Assembly (NCBI RefSeq): GCF_021129155.1
Contig: NZ_JAJOMC010000016.1
Span: forward strand, 1 to 64,000
Source of the DNA: Arthrobacter sp. AK04
GTDB lineage: Bacteria; Actinomycetota; Actinomycetes; Actinomycetales; Micrococcaceae
DNA: 64,000 nt
Reading direction: 5' to 3'
A program made the position numbers and the translations under genes. Positions 54,409-63,409 of this stretch are shown here, one piece after another (the first letter of the stretch is position 1; every line of letters begins with the position of its first letter). Under the pieces are notes generated by a model. The model was not told the DNA's origin and did not search any database. It saw only the letters and a list, made by a program, of their open reading frames with translations.

Positions 54409-56297
54409 CCTGCCCCCTGCCGTTTCAGGAGCGGCCCGAAGAACTCCGCCAGCTCAGTGGTGGCCGTCAGCGGCAGGATGTTGGCCACGTACTGGTCCGG
54501 CCGCACCACCACCACAACACCCCCGCGGTCCAGGCCCCGCAGCTCGAAGATGTCAGCCTTGGGGTCTGTGCCGTAGACCTTCTCGTAGTCCGTCAGCTTG
54601 AACGGGCCCACCTGAGGCTTGAAGAGTGCCGGCACCGCGTTGATGTCCAGTTCTGTGTGCGGCTGCTGGTAAACCACCTTCACGTCGAACCAGGCGTCAG
54701 GATCAGCGTCCGACGGCGTTGCGGCCAGCGGCGATTCCGTCGCCTCCGCGAGCCATGCGGCCAGCTTGTCCGTGGCGGACCCTGTGCCCGGAAGGGCGGG
54801 ATCGGCGAAGACGTAGATCCGCCACCGGCCGTCCGCCGTGGCGTGGTGGCCCAAGTGGATGGGGTTGGTGTCGCCCACCCGCACCACGGGGGCCGACTTG
54901 AAGCGTTTGCCCACCGGGAAACCTGCGGCCAGGTCCTGGTGGTCCGGGCTGCCGACAATGAGCGAGGGCGTGTACTGCGTCATGAAGCCCGCCGGGAACT
55001 CGGCGGTGCTGACGTAGAAGTCCTCCAGGTCCGAAGGGTTGGCGAATTCCTCGGGCTTCTTGGCCATCATGGTGGACCACTCTTTATCGAAGTCGATGAG
55101 GTTTTTCGCCACCACCTGGCGCTCCTCCGAGTAGGTGGACAGCAGGCCTTCCGGGCTGCGGCCTTCCAACACGTGCCCCAGCTTCCAGGCCAGGTTGAAA
55201 CCGTCCTGCATCGAGACGTTCATGCCCTGCCCAGCCTTCGCACTGTGCGTGTGGCAGGCGTCGCCCGTGATGAACACCCGCGGCGTCTGCTTGCCGCGCT
55301 GGTCTGGAAGGACGTCGTCGAACCTGTCGGTGAGGCGGTGGCCCACCTCGTACACGCTGTGCCACGCCACGTTCCGGACATCAAGGGTGTAGGGGTGGAG
55401 GATTTCGTTGGCTTGGTGGATGATCTGCTCGATTGTGGTGGCGCGCACGGCGCCCTTGTTGTCCGGATCCACCACGCCTAGGTCCACATACATGCGGAAC
55501 AGGAAGCCGCCCTCACGGGGGATCAGCAGGATGCTGCCCTTTTCGCCCTGGATGGCGCATTTGGTGCGGATGTCCGGGAAGTCCGTGGCCGCCAGGACGT
55601 CCATGACGCCCCAGGCATGGTTGGCGGCATCGCCGGCAAGGTGGCAGCCGATCGCGTCCCGGACCTTGCTCCGCGCGCCGTCCGCACCGATGACGTACTT
55701 GGCGCGGACCACCCGTTCCTGGCCTTCGCCGGCACCGTCGGCGTGCGCCAGGGTCACGGTGACGGGATACTCCCCCTGCCCGGTGACCTCAAGGCCGCGG
55801 AACTCGTAGCCGTAGTCCGGCACCATGCGGGTGGGCGAGTTGGCCATGAACTCCGCGAAGTAGTCAAGGACCCGGGCCTGGTTGACGATCAGGTGCGGGA
55901 ATTCGCTGATTCCCATTTCGTCGTCCACGGCGCGGGCGGCCCGGACGATGCGGGAGTGGTCCGCGGGGTCCGGCTTCCAGAAGGCCATCTCGGTGATCCG
56001 GTAGGCCTCGGCAATGATGCGCTCGGCGAACCCGAACGCCTGGAAGGTCTCAACGCTGCGGGCCTGGATCCCGTCGGCCTGGCCGATGGGAAGCCGTCCC
56101 GCCCGGCGCTCGATAATGCGGGTGGTCACGTTGGGGAACTGTGAGAGCTGCGCGGCGGCGAGCATGCCGGCGGGCCCGGTGCCCACAATGAGCACGTCAA
56201 CCTCGTCCGGGAGCTCAGCTGGGCGGTTGATGCCGACGCCGGCTGCCGGCCTGACGCGCGGGTCTCCGGATACATAGCCGTGGTGGTGGAACTGCAC
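54390..56297 (-). CDS. FAD-dependent aromatic hydroxylase (phenol hydroxylase/MobA type)
   Basis: A 635-residue class A flavin monooxygenase that adds a hydroxyl ortho to a phenolic OH using NADPH and O2. FAD motif: EVDVLIVGTGPAGMLAAAQLSQF. The DG motif is YVIGADGARSKVRDAIG and the second FAD contact is RVFITGDACHTHSAKAGQGMNVSMQDGFNLAWKL. The thioredoxin-like C-terminal domain of phenol-hydroxylase-type enzymes follows (from ~450). GTG start at 56297 with GTGAGGA upstream. Length and motifs resemble 3-hydroxybenzoate 4-monooxygenase. Divergence from a homoprotocatechuate operon suggests instead hydroxylation of 3- or 4-hydroxyphenylacetate to homoprotocatechuate. Which acid is used cannot be read from sequence. 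A TATTAT -10 lies at 56348-56343. Confidence 0.85.
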   Translation of the reverse strand: MQFHHHGYVSGDPRVRPAAGVGINRPAELPDEVDVLIVGTGPAGMLAAAQLSQFPNVTTRIIERRAGRLPIGQADGIQARSVETFQAFGFAERIIAEAYRITEMAFWKPDPADHSRIVRAARAVDDEMGISEFPHLIVNQARVLDYFAEFMANSPTRMVPDYGYEFRGLEVTGQGEYPVTVTLAHADGAGEGQERVVRAKYVIGADGARSKVRDAIGCHLAGDAANHAWGVMDVLAATDFPDIRTKCAIQGEKGSILLIPREGGFLFRMYVDLGVVDPDNKGAVRATTIEQIIHQANEILHPYTLDVRNVAWHSVYEVGHRLTDRFDDVLPDQRGKQTPRVFITGDACHTHSAKAGQGMNVSMQDGFNLAWKLGHVLEGRSPEGLLSTYSEERQVVAKNLIDFDKEWSTMMAKKPEEFANPSDLEDFYVSTAEFPAGFMTQYTPSLIVGSPDHQDLAAGFPVGKRFKSAPVVRVGDTNPIHLGHHATADGRWRIYVFADPALPGTGSATDKLAAWLAEATESPLAATPSDADPDAWFDVKVVYQQPHTELDINAVPALFKPQVGPFKLTDYEKVYGTDPKADIFELRGLDRGGVVVVVRPDQYVANILPLTATTELAEFFGPLLKRQGAGQPLTV

Positions 56298-56342
56298 GGG
56301 TTTCCTCACTTCGTTGTGTGGGTTCAGGCGAATTGGTGTTCG

Positions 56343-56348
56343 ATAATA
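56343..56348 (-). promoter_or_regulatory. Probable -10 box of the monooxygenase gene
   Basis: On the minus strand the hexamer is TATTAT (five of six consensus positions), preceded 17 bp upstream by TTCTTA, a weak -35. It lies about 46 nt before the GTG start. This stretch is the most AT-rich part of the divergent spacer. Confidence 0.4.
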
Positions 56349-56448
56349 GAATTTCAGTTTCCATATAAGAAAGCTGTGCGCCTGAGCACCACAGTACGCC
56401 ACCTGCGACGCGGACGACAAGGGTGCCCGGATGCGCCAAAATTCGGGG

Positions 56449-56490
56449 TTGACGGACGGCCCGGCGAGCGCGAGAGTGATCGTATACGAT
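56449..56490 (+). promoter_or_regulatory. Operon promoter region with GntR-type palindrome
   Basis: TTGACG at 56449-56454 is a good -35. ATCGTATACGAT at 56479-56490 is a perfect 12-bp palindrome with a GTATAC centre, as seen for FCD-type GntR regulators. It would overlap or follow the -10 region, fitting repression by the GntR protein encoded in the operon. Confidence 0.55.
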
Positions 56491-56513
56491 TTCGTACCTC
56501 GCAAGGAGATGCA

Positions 56514-57980
56514 TTGGAGCACGTCAACGGAGACACCCTGGCAGGGGCCCGCAAGGTGATCGCGGTGCACATCAACTACCCCAGCCGGGCAGCCCAGCGG
56601 GGGCGCACTCCGGCGCAGCCGTCCTACTTTCTGAAGCCGTCGTCGTCGCTCGCCCTCAGCGGCAGCGCTGTTGAACGGCCGGCGGGCTGTGAACTGCTCG
56701 GCTACGAGGGCGAGATTGCCCTGGTCATCGGCAAGGCCGCCCGGCGTGTCAGCCTTGAGGACGCCTGGAGCCACGTTGCCGCCGTGACCGCCAGCAACGA
56801 TCTTGGCGTCTACGACCTCCGCTACGCGGACAAGGGTTCCAACCTGCGCTCCAAGGGCGGCGACGGGTTCACGCCGGTGGGCCCGGCACTGATCCCGGCA
56901 GACGCCGTCGACCCCTCCCGCCTGCGCCTCCGCACCTGGCACAACGGCCAGCTGGTCCAGGATGACACCACCGGGGACCTGCTCTTCCCGTTCGGCCGGC
57001 TGGTGGCGGACCTTTCGCAGCTGCTCACGCTCGAAGAAGGGGACATCATCCTCACCGGCACTCCGGCGGGCGCGTCCGTGGCCAGGCCCGGCGATGTGCT
57101 GGAGGTGGAGGTGGGCACCGCTGACGGCAGCCTCACCACCGGCCGGCTGGTCACCCGGGTGGAGGAAGGCACGACGCCGTTCGCGGACTTTGGTGCCGGC
57201 CCCAAAGTTGATGACCTGCAAAGGGAGGAGGCGTGGGGTTCGCGCGAGGCTGCGGGGTTGGCTGCCCCTGCCAGCGTCCTTACCCATGAGCTGAAAGCCA
57301 AGCTGGAGTCCGTGGCCACGGCCACCCTGTCCTCGCAGCTGCGCAAGCGCGGCCTCAACAACGTGAGCATTGACGGCCTGCAGGCCACCCGGCCTGACCG
57401 CCGCGTGGTGGGCCTGGCCCGGACCCTGCGCTACGTGCCCAACCGGGAGGACCTCTTCAAGACCCACGGCGGCGGCTTCAACGCCCAGAAACGGGCCATC
57501 GACTCCGTGAACGAGGGCGAGATCCTGGTCATGGAGGCGCGCGGCGAAAAGGGCACCGGAACCGTGGGCGACATCCTGGCCTTGCGTGCCCAGGTCCGCG
57601 GCGCCGCAGCGATCATTACCGACGGCGGCGTCCGCGACTCCACCGCCGTTGCCGGGCTGGAGATGCCCACCTACTTCGCCAACCCGCACCCCGCGGTGCT
57701 GGGCCGCCGCCATATCCCCTGGGACACGGACATCACCATCGCCTGCGGCGGCGCCACCGTCCAGCCCGGGGACATCATCGTGGCCGACTCCGACGGCATC
57801 CTGGTGATCCCGCCGGCCATCGCCGAAGAACTCGTGGATGACTGCATCCTGCAGGAACAGGAAGAAGCCTTCATCTTCGAGATGGTCAAGCAGGGCAACA
57901 GCGTGGACGGCCTCTACCCGATGAACGCCGAGTGGCAGGCACGGTATGAGGAGTGGAAAGCAGGCAAGGCCAATGGCTGA
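56514..57980 (+). CDS. Fusion: FAH-family isomerase (HpaG-like) plus RraA-family domain
   Basis: A 488-residue fusion. The start is a TTG at 56514 with AAGGAG five nt upstream. Residues ~1-250 form a fumarylacetoacetate-hydrolase domain: NYPSRAAQRGRTPAQPSYFLKP, GYEGEIALVIGKAA (metal-binding E-x-E), then SNDLGVYDLRYADKGSN and EEGDIILTGTPAG. Residues ~255-488 are RraA/HMG-aldolase-like: LSSQLRKRGLNN, then AIITDGGVRDSTAVAG with R374 and D375. Canonical HpaG has two FAH halves, one isomerase and one decarboxylase. Here the partner fold is RraA, whose relatives decarboxylate oxaloacetate-type acids. I infer one protein doing both steps after ring cleavage. It overlaps the GntR start by 8 nt. Confidence 0.82.
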   Translation: MEHVNGDTLAGARKVIAVHINYPSRAAQRGRTPAQPSYFLKPSSSLALSGSAVERPAGCELLGYEGEIALVIGKAARRVSLEDAWSHVAAVTASNDLGVYDLRYADKGSNLRSKGGDGFTPVGPALIPADAVDPSRLRLRTWHNGQLVQDDTTGDLLFPFGRLVADLSQLLTLEEGDIILTGTPAGASVARPGDVLEVEVGTADGSLTTGRLVTRVEEGTTPFADFGAGPKVDDLQREEAWGSREAAGLAAPASVLTHELKAKLESVATATLSSQLRKRGLNNVSIDGLQATRPDRRVVGLARTLRYVPNREDLFKTHGGGFNAQKRAIDSVNEGEILVMEARGEKGTGTVGDILALRAQVRGAAAIITDGGVRDSTAVAGLEMPTYFANPHPAVLGRRHIPWDTDITIACGGATVQPGDIIVADSDGILVIPPAIAEELVDDCILQEQEEAFIFEMVKQGNSVDGLYPMNAEWQARYEEWKAGKANG

Positions 57981-58635
57981 AACAGTACTGGCCGCAGGCA
58001 GCAAGTCCCAACAGGCCTACGAAGCGGTGAAGGCCCGGATCGTGGAGGGCACCTACTCCCCCGGCTACAGGCTGGTCCTGGGGAGCATCGCCAAGGACCT
58101 CGGGGTCAGTGTGGTTCCGGTCCGGGAAGCCATCCGGCGGCTGGAGGCAGAGGGGCTGGTTACGTTTGAACGGAACGTCGGCGCCACCGTGGCCGGGATC
58201 GATCCCACCGAATACCTCTACACGATGCAGACCCTGAGCATCGTGGAGGGTGCCGCCACCGCGCTGTCCGCTCCCCTGATCGATGCGGTGGCCATTGCCC
58301 GTGCCCGGGCCGTGAACGAGGAGATGCGTGAATGCCTCAACCACTTTGACCCCGTCAGGTTCACCAGGCTCAACCAGGATTTCCACAGCATCCTGTTCGA
58401 ACACTGCCCCAACCCGCACATCCTGGATTTGGTCCACCGCGGCTGGAACCGGCTGGCAGCACTGCGGTCCTCCACCTTCCGTTTTGTCCCGGGCCGCGCC
58501 CATGAATCGGTGAACGAGCACGAGGCGCTGCTCCAGCTCATCGAGTCCGGAGCCACCGCCGACGAGATCGAAAAAGCCGCGCGGCTCCACCGCTCCGCCA
58601 CCCTGGACGCCTACCTGGCACAAAGCAAGCAGTAA
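57973..58635 (+). CDS. GntR-family (FCD) regulator of the aromatic operon
   Basis: A 220-residue regulator. The winged HTH is SQQAYEAVKARIVEGTYSPGYRLVLGSIAKDLGVSVVPVREAIRRLEAEGLVTFERNVG. The FCD effector domain follows, with metal/ligand residues in RFTRLNQDFHSILFEHCPNPHILDLV and the later HESVNEHEALLQLIESG. It probably binds a pathway acid and controls the operon through the ATCGTATACGAT site. Its ATG lies inside the end of the fusion gene, so it is co-translated within the catabolic operon rather than separately expressed. Confidence 0.88.
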   Translation: MAETVLAAGSKSQQAYEAVKARIVEGTYSPGYRLVLGSIAKDLGVSVVPVREAIRRLEAEGLVTFERNVGATVAGIDPTEYLYTMQTLSIVEGAATALSAPLIDAVAIARARAVNEEMRECLNHFDPVRFTRLNQDFHSILFEHCPNPHILDLVHRGWNRLAALRSSTFRFVPGRAHESVNEHEALLQLIESGATADEIEKAARLHRSATLDAYLAQSKQ

Positions 58636-58654
58636 ACGTACAAGTTAGGACTCA

Positions 58655-60199
58655 ATGATGACGTCTCCCGTAGGAAGCCCCAGCACCCATTACGTGCCGC
58701 AGGACCTCCCCACCCACATCCAGCACTACATCAACGGGAAGTTCGTTGACTCCGTGGGCGGGGCGACCTTCGATGTCCTGGATCCGGTGTCCAACAGGAA
58801 CTACGCCACCGCCGCGGCAGGCCAGAAGGAGGACATCGACCTCGCCGTCGCCGCCGCCCGCGAGGCCTTTGTCAACGGCCCGTGGCCCCGGATGAAGCCC
58901 CGCGAACGCGCCCGGGTGCTGAACAGGATCGCCGACGCCGTCGAGGCGCAGGAAGCCCGGCTTGCGGAGCTCGAAACCTTTGACACCGGCCTGCCCATTA
59001 CGCAGGCCAAGGGCCAGGCCCTGCGGGCCGCGGAGAACTTCCGCTTTTTCGCGGACCTGATCGTGGCCCAGTTCGACGACGCCATGAAGGTCCCCGGCTC
59101 GCAGATCAACTACGTGAACCGGAAGCCGATCGGCGTCGCCGGGTTGATCACCCCTTGGAACACGCCGTTCATGCTCGAGTCCTGGAAGCTGGCACCGGCC
59201 CTGGCCACCGGCAACACCGTGGTCCTCAAACCGGCCGAGTTCACCCCGCTCTCGGCATCGCTGTGGGCCACCATCTTCAAGGACGCAGGCCTGCCCGACG
59301 GCGTCTTCAACCTGGTCAACGGACTGGGCGAGGAAGCCGGCGACGCCCTGGTCAAGCACCCGGACGTGCCGCTGATCTCCTTCACCGGCGAGACCACCAC
59401 CGGCCAGACCATCTTCCGGAACGCGGCTGAGAACCTTAAGGGCCTGTCCATGGAGCTCGGCGGCAAGTCCCCCTGCGTGGTGTTTGCCGACGCCGACCTG
59501 GACGCTGCCATTGATTCCGCGTTGTTCGGCGTCTTCTCCCTCAACGGCGAGCGCTGCACCGCCGGCTCCCGCATCCTGGTGGAGCGCGCGATCTACGACG
59601 AATTCTGCGAAAAGTACGCCGCCCGTGCCAAGAACATCGTGGTGGGCGATCCGCACGACCCCAAAACCGAGGTGGGTGCCCTGGTCCACCCGGAGCACTA
59701 CGAAAAGGTGGCCTCGTACGTGGAGATCGGCAAGTCCGAAGGCCGTCTCCTGGCGGGCGGCGGCCGCCCCGACCACCTGCCCGAAGGCAACTACATCGCA
59801 CCCACCGTGTTTGCCGACGTCGCACCCGATGCGCGGATCTTCCAGGAGGAAATCTTCGGACCCGTCGTGGCCATCACCCCGTTCGACAACGACGACGAGG
59901 CCCTCGCCCTGGCCAACAACACCAAGTACGGGCTGGCGGCCTACATCTGGACGCAGAACCTGACCCGGGCGCACAACTTCTCCCAGAACGTCGAAGCCGG
60001 CATGGTGTGGCTGAACAGCCACAACGTCCGTGACCTGCGCACCCCGTTCGGCGGCGTCAAGGCCTCAGGCCTGGGCCACGAGGGCGGCTACCGCTCCATC
60101 GACTTCTACACCGACCAGCAGGCTGTGCACATCACCCTCGGCACCGTCCACACCCCAAAGTTCGGCAGCATCGAGGACTCCGCCGCCAACGAAGGCTGA
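58655..60199 (+). CDS. hpaE: 5-carboxymethyl-2-hydroxymuconate-semialdehyde dehydrogenase (HpaE-like)
   Basis: A 514-residue NAD-dependent aldehyde dehydrogenase that oxidises the ring-cleavage semialdehyde. Motifs: GVAGLITPWNTPFMLESWKLAPALATGNTVVLKPAEFTPL, the general base in LSMELGGKSPCVVF, and nucleophile C301 in LNGERCTAGSR. The C-terminal EEIFGPVVAITPFDNDDEALALAN and NSHNVRDLRTPFGGVKASGLGHEGG are typical of the HpaE/hydroxymuconic-semialdehyde group. Two ATGs (58655, 58658) are possible starts. It sits between the regulator and the dioxygenase gene, which fixes the specificity by context. Confidence 0.9.
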   Translation: MMTSPVGSPSTHYVPQDLPTHIQHYINGKFVDSVGGATFDVLDPVSNRNYATAAAGQKEDIDLAVAAAREAFVNGPWPRMKPRERARVLNRIADAVEAQEARLAELETFDTGLPITQAKGQALRAAENFRFFADLIVAQFDDAMKVPGSQINYVNRKPIGVAGLITPWNTPFMLESWKLAPALATGNTVVLKPAEFTPLSASLWATIFKDAGLPDGVFNLVNGLGEEAGDALVKHPDVPLISFTGETTTGQTIFRNAAENLKGLSMELGGKSPCVVFADADLDAAIDSALFGVFSLNGERCTAGSRILVERAIYDEFCEKYAARAKNIVVGDPHDPKTEVGALVHPEHYEKVASYVEIGKSEGRLLAGGGRPDHLPEGNYIAPTVFADVAPDARIFQEEIFGPVVAITPFDNDDEALALANNTKYGLAAYIWTQNLTRAHNFSQNVEAGMVWLNSHNVRDLRTPFGGVKASGLGHEGGYRSIDFYTDQQAVHITLGTVHTPKFGSIEDSAANEG

Positions 60200-60267
60200 G
60201 CGCCCGCACCCACGCCAGCCCACCGGCGTCGTCCGTTCCAAAAACCTTTCAAAGAAGAGAGACCATC

Positions 60268-61353
60268 ATGACCAACTTCGTTCCCACCCCCTCTGTCCCG
60301 GCACCGGACATTGTCCGCTGCGCCTACATGGAAGTCGTGGTCACGGACCTCGCCAAGTCCCGCGCCTTCTACGTGGACATGCTCGGCCTGCACGTCACCG
60401 AGGAGGACGACAACGCGATCTACCTGCGGACCCTCGAGGAGTTCATCCACCACAACCTGGTGCTGCGCAAGGGACCAGTCGCCGCCGTGGCAGCATTCGC
60501 CTACCGGGTGAAGTCCCCCGCCGAGGTGGACGCCGCCGAGGCGTATTACAAGGAACTGGGCTGCCGCACCGAGCGCCGCAAGGAAGGCTTCACCAAGGGG
60601 GTGGGCGACTCCGTCCGCGTGGAGGATCCGCTGGGCTTCCCATATGAGTTCTTCTACGAGGTGGAGCACGTGGAGCGCCTCACCCAGCGCTACGATCTCT
60701 ACTCCGCCGGCGAACTGGTCCGCCTGGACCACTTTAACCAGGTCACCCCGGACGTCCCCCGCGGCCGCAAGTACCTGGAGGACCTGGGCTTCCGCGTCTC
60801 CGAGGACATCCAGGATTCCGACGGCGTCACGTACGCCGCGTGGATGCACCGCAAGCAGACGGTCCACGACACCGCCCTGACCGGCGGCAACGGCCCCCGG
60901 ATGCACCACATCGCGTTTGCCACGCATGAGAAGCACAACATCATCCAGATCTGCGACAAGATGGGCGCCCTGCGCATCAGCGACAGGATTGAGCGCGGGC
61001 CCGGCCGGCACGGGGTGTCCAACGCGTTCTACCTGTACATCCTGGATCCTGACGGCCACCGTGTGGAGATCTACACCCAGGACTACTACACCGGAGATCC
61101 GGACAACCCCACCATCACCTGGGATGTGCACGACAACCAGCGCCGCGACTGGTGGGGCAACCCGGTGGTCCCGTCCTGGTACACCGAGGCCTCCCTGGTC
61201 CTGGACCTGGACGGCAACCCGCAGCCCGTCATCGAGCGCGAGGAAAAATCGGAGATGGCCGTCACGGTGGGCGCCGACGGCTTCTCCTACACCCGCAAGG
61301 ATGGAGCTCCTGAAGAGGACCGGACCGGCTTCAAGCTTGGGGCGCAGCTGTAG
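60268..61353 (+). CDS. hpaD: Homoprotocatechuate (3,4-dihydroxyphenylacetate) 2,3-dioxygenase
   Basis: A 361-residue type I extradiol dioxygenase that opens the ring of 3,4-dihydroxyphenylacetate next to the diol. The sequence aligns without gaps to the Brevibacterium fuscum and Arthrobacter globiformis (MndD) enzymes as I recall them. By that numbering the metal ligands are H155 (RLDHFNQVTPD), H214 (RMHHIAFATHE) and E267 (HRVEIYTQDYY). H200 (VHDTALTGG) is the active-site acid. Two vicinal-oxygen-chelate modules are present. Whether the native metal is Fe(II) or Mn(II) cannot be told: both enzymes share these ligands. It has AGAAGAGA upstream and is followed 2 nt later by the hydratase gene. 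Confidence 0.95.
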   Translation: MTNFVPTPSVPAPDIVRCAYMEVVVTDLAKSRAFYVDMLGLHVTEEDDNAIYLRTLEEFIHHNLVLRKGPVAAVAAFAYRVKSPAEVDAAEAYYKELGCRTERRKEGFTKGVGDSVRVEDPLGFPYEFFYEVEHVERLTQRYDLYSAGELVRLDHFNQVTPDVPRGRKYLEDLGFRVSEDIQDSDGVTYAAWMHRKQTVHDTALTGGNGPRMHHIAFATHEKHNIIQICDKMGALRISDRIERGPGRHGVSNAFYLYILDPDGHRVEIYTQDYYTGDPDNPTITWDVHDNQRRDWWGNPVVPSWYTEASLVLDLDGNPQPVIEREEKSEMAVTVGADGFSYTRKDGAPEEDRTGFKLGAQL

Positions 61354-61355
61354 CC

Positions 61356-62141
61356 ATGCTGGATGACAAGACGATCGAGGCCATCGCGGACGAGCTGGTG
61401 GAGGCCGGCCGGAACCGGAAGCCCGTTCCGCGCCTGACGGCCCGGTACCCGGAGATGACCGTGGAGGACTCCTACGCGGTGCAGCAGTTGTGGCGGCGGC
61501 GGAACGAGGAAGCCGGCCGGACCCTGGTGGGGCGCAAGATCGGCCTGACGTCCAAGGCCATGCAGGCCGCTACCGGCATCACCGAACCTGATTACGGCGC
61601 TATCTTCGATGACATGGTGCTGGAAACCGGGTGCTCGGTCGAGTGGGACCAGTACACCCACCCCCGGGTGGAGGTGGAGCTGGCGTTCGTGTTGAAGGAC
61701 GGGTTGAAAGGCCCCGGTGTCACTCTCTTCGATGTCCTGAATGCCACCGACTACGTGGTTCCGGCCCTGGAGATCCTTGATTCGCGGATTGAGATGGAGG
61801 GCCGGACCATCGTGGACACCATCTCCGACAACGCCGCCATGGGCGCCATGGTGGTGGGCGGCCGTCCCGTCAAACCCGACGCCGTGGACCTCCGCTGGGT
61901 TTCGGCCATCCTCTACAAGAACCAGACAGTGGAGGAAACCGGCGTCGCCGCCGGCGTCCTGGACCACCCCGCCAACGGCGTGCACTGGCTGGCCAACAAG
62001 ATCGCCGCCCACGGGGATTCACTGCAGGCCGGGGACATCATCCTGGCAGGGTCCTTTACCCGCCCGCTCTGGGTGTACAAAGGCGATACCGTGCACGCAG
62101 ACTACGGACCCTTGGGGAGTGTGACATGCCATTTCGACTAG
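61356..62141 (+). CDS. hpaH: 2-oxo-hept-4-ene-1,7-dioate hydratase
   Basis: A 261-residue enzyme of the FAH-related hydratase family (HpaH/MhpD). It adds water to the oxo-heptenedioate left after decarboxylation. Motifs: DSYAVQQLWRRRNEEAGRTLVGRKIGLTSKAMQ, HPRVEVELAFVLKDGL with the metal-binding E-x-E, ALEILDSRIEMEGRTIVDTISDNAAMGAMVVGG and DIILAGSFTRPLWVYKGDTVHADYG. It starts 2 nt after the dioxygenase stop and overlaps the aldolase gene by 16 nt. Confidence 0.92.
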   Translation: MLDDKTIEAIADELVEAGRNRKPVPRLTARYPEMTVEDSYAVQQLWRRRNEEAGRTLVGRKIGLTSKAMQAATGITEPDYGAIFDDMVLETGCSVEWDQYTHPRVEVELAFVLKDGLKGPGVTLFDVLNATDYVVPALEILDSRIEMEGRTIVDTISDNAAMGAMVVGGRPVKPDAVDLRWVSAILYKNQTVEETGVAAGVLDHPANGVHWLANKIAAHGDSLQAGDIILAGSFTRPLWVYKGDTVHADYGPLGSVTCHFD

Positions 62142-62956
62142 GGGACACCTTCCGGGATGCACTTGCTGCACAAAAGGGTAAAGCAGGCCGGCCGCTGGCA
62201 GGAATGTGGGTCTGCTCCGGCAGCCCGCTGATCGCCGAGCTCTGCGCCGGGTCCGGGCTGGACTGGCTGCTGGTGGATGCCGAGCACAGCCCCAACGGAC
62301 TCGAATCCATCCTGTCCCAGCTGCAGGCCATCCACGGCTACCCGGTCCAGGTGATGGTCCGCCCGCCCGTGAACGACCCCGTGGTGATCAAGCAGTACCT
62401 GGACCTTGGCGTGCAGAACCTGCTCGTCCCCATGGTGAACTCGGTTGCCGAGGCGGAGGCTGCGGTGGCAGCAACCCGCTACCCGCCGCACGGCGTGCGG
62501 GGCGTGGGTTCTGCGCTGGCCCGGGCCGCGCGCTGGAACCGGGTGCCGGACTACCTGGCCCGCGCCAGTGAGACCATCAGTGTCACGGTGCAGATCGAAT
62601 CGACGGCGGCGGTGGACGCGGTGGAGGACATCCTGAAGGTGGACGGCGTGGACGCCATCTTTGTCGGCCCGTCGGACCTTGCCGCCTCCATGGGCCTGCT
62701 GGGACAGCAGGAACACCCCGAGGTGCGCGCCGCCGTCGAACACTGCCTTGCCGCCGCCAAAGCTGCCGGCAAGCCCGCCGGCGTCAACGCCTTCAATCCG
62801 GATACTGCCCGGCACTATCTCGACGCCGGGGCCAACTTCATCCTGGTGGGCGCCGACGTCGCGCTCCTGGCGAGGGGTTCCGAAGCCCTCGCCGCTCGGT
62901 ACGTCCAGGCGGCGAACACCAAGCCGGCCGACGGCGGCGCACCCGCCAGCTACTGA
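62126..62956 (+). CDS. hpaI: 4-hydroxy-2-oxoheptanedioate aldolase
   Basis: A 276-residue class II, metal-dependent HpcH/HpaI aldolase giving pyruvate and succinic semialdehyde. Motifs: RPLAGMWVCSGSPLIAELCAGSGLDWLLVDAEHSPNG, with E and H of the active site, then QVMVRPPVNDP, VPMVNSVAEAEAAVAATRYPPHGVRGVGSALARAARW, VQIESTAAVDAVEDIL and DAIFVGPSDLAASMG. It ends the operon. The succinic semialdehyde dehydrogenase that would finish the route is not in this window. Confidence 0.93.
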   Translation: MPFRLGDTFRDALAAQKGKAGRPLAGMWVCSGSPLIAELCAGSGLDWLLVDAEHSPNGLESILSQLQAIHGYPVQVMVRPPVNDPVVIKQYLDLGVQNLLVPMVNSVAEAEAAVAATRYPPHGVRGVGSALARAARWNRVPDYLARASETISVTVQIESTAAVDAVEDILKVDGVDAIFVGPSDLAASMGLLGQQEHPEVRAAVEHCLAAAKAAGKPAGVNAFNPDTARHYLDAGANFILVGADVALLARGSEALAARYVQAANTKPADGGAPASY

Positions 62957-62971
62957 CTTAAACACAAAGGA

Positions 62972-63010
62972 CCGCGCCGGGGCAGTTTGGGGGACCTGCC
63001 CGCGGCGCGG
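62972..63010. terminator. Terminator hairpin between hpaI and the CstR-like gene
   Basis: CCGCGCCGGGGCAG pairs with CTGCCCGCGGCGCGG across a short T/G loop. It lies 15 nt beyond the hpaI stop, and the convergent regulator gene ends at 63030, so it can serve both directions. Confidence 0.6.
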
Positions 63011-63029
63011 GGTCTGTTGTTCCGCCTGG

Positions 63030-63369
<340 letters not shown>

Positions 63370-63409
63370 TCGGTGGGGTATTCATCCTTCCCCTATCGAG
63401 AGGCCAGCA

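Noticed and set aside
56298-58004. Minus-strand reading frame that extends the monooxygenase upstream to 1204 codons
   Set aside because: This part lies opposite the FAH-RraA and GntR genes, has low-complexity shadow composition, and the GTG at 56297 with GTGAGGA gives a normal family length.
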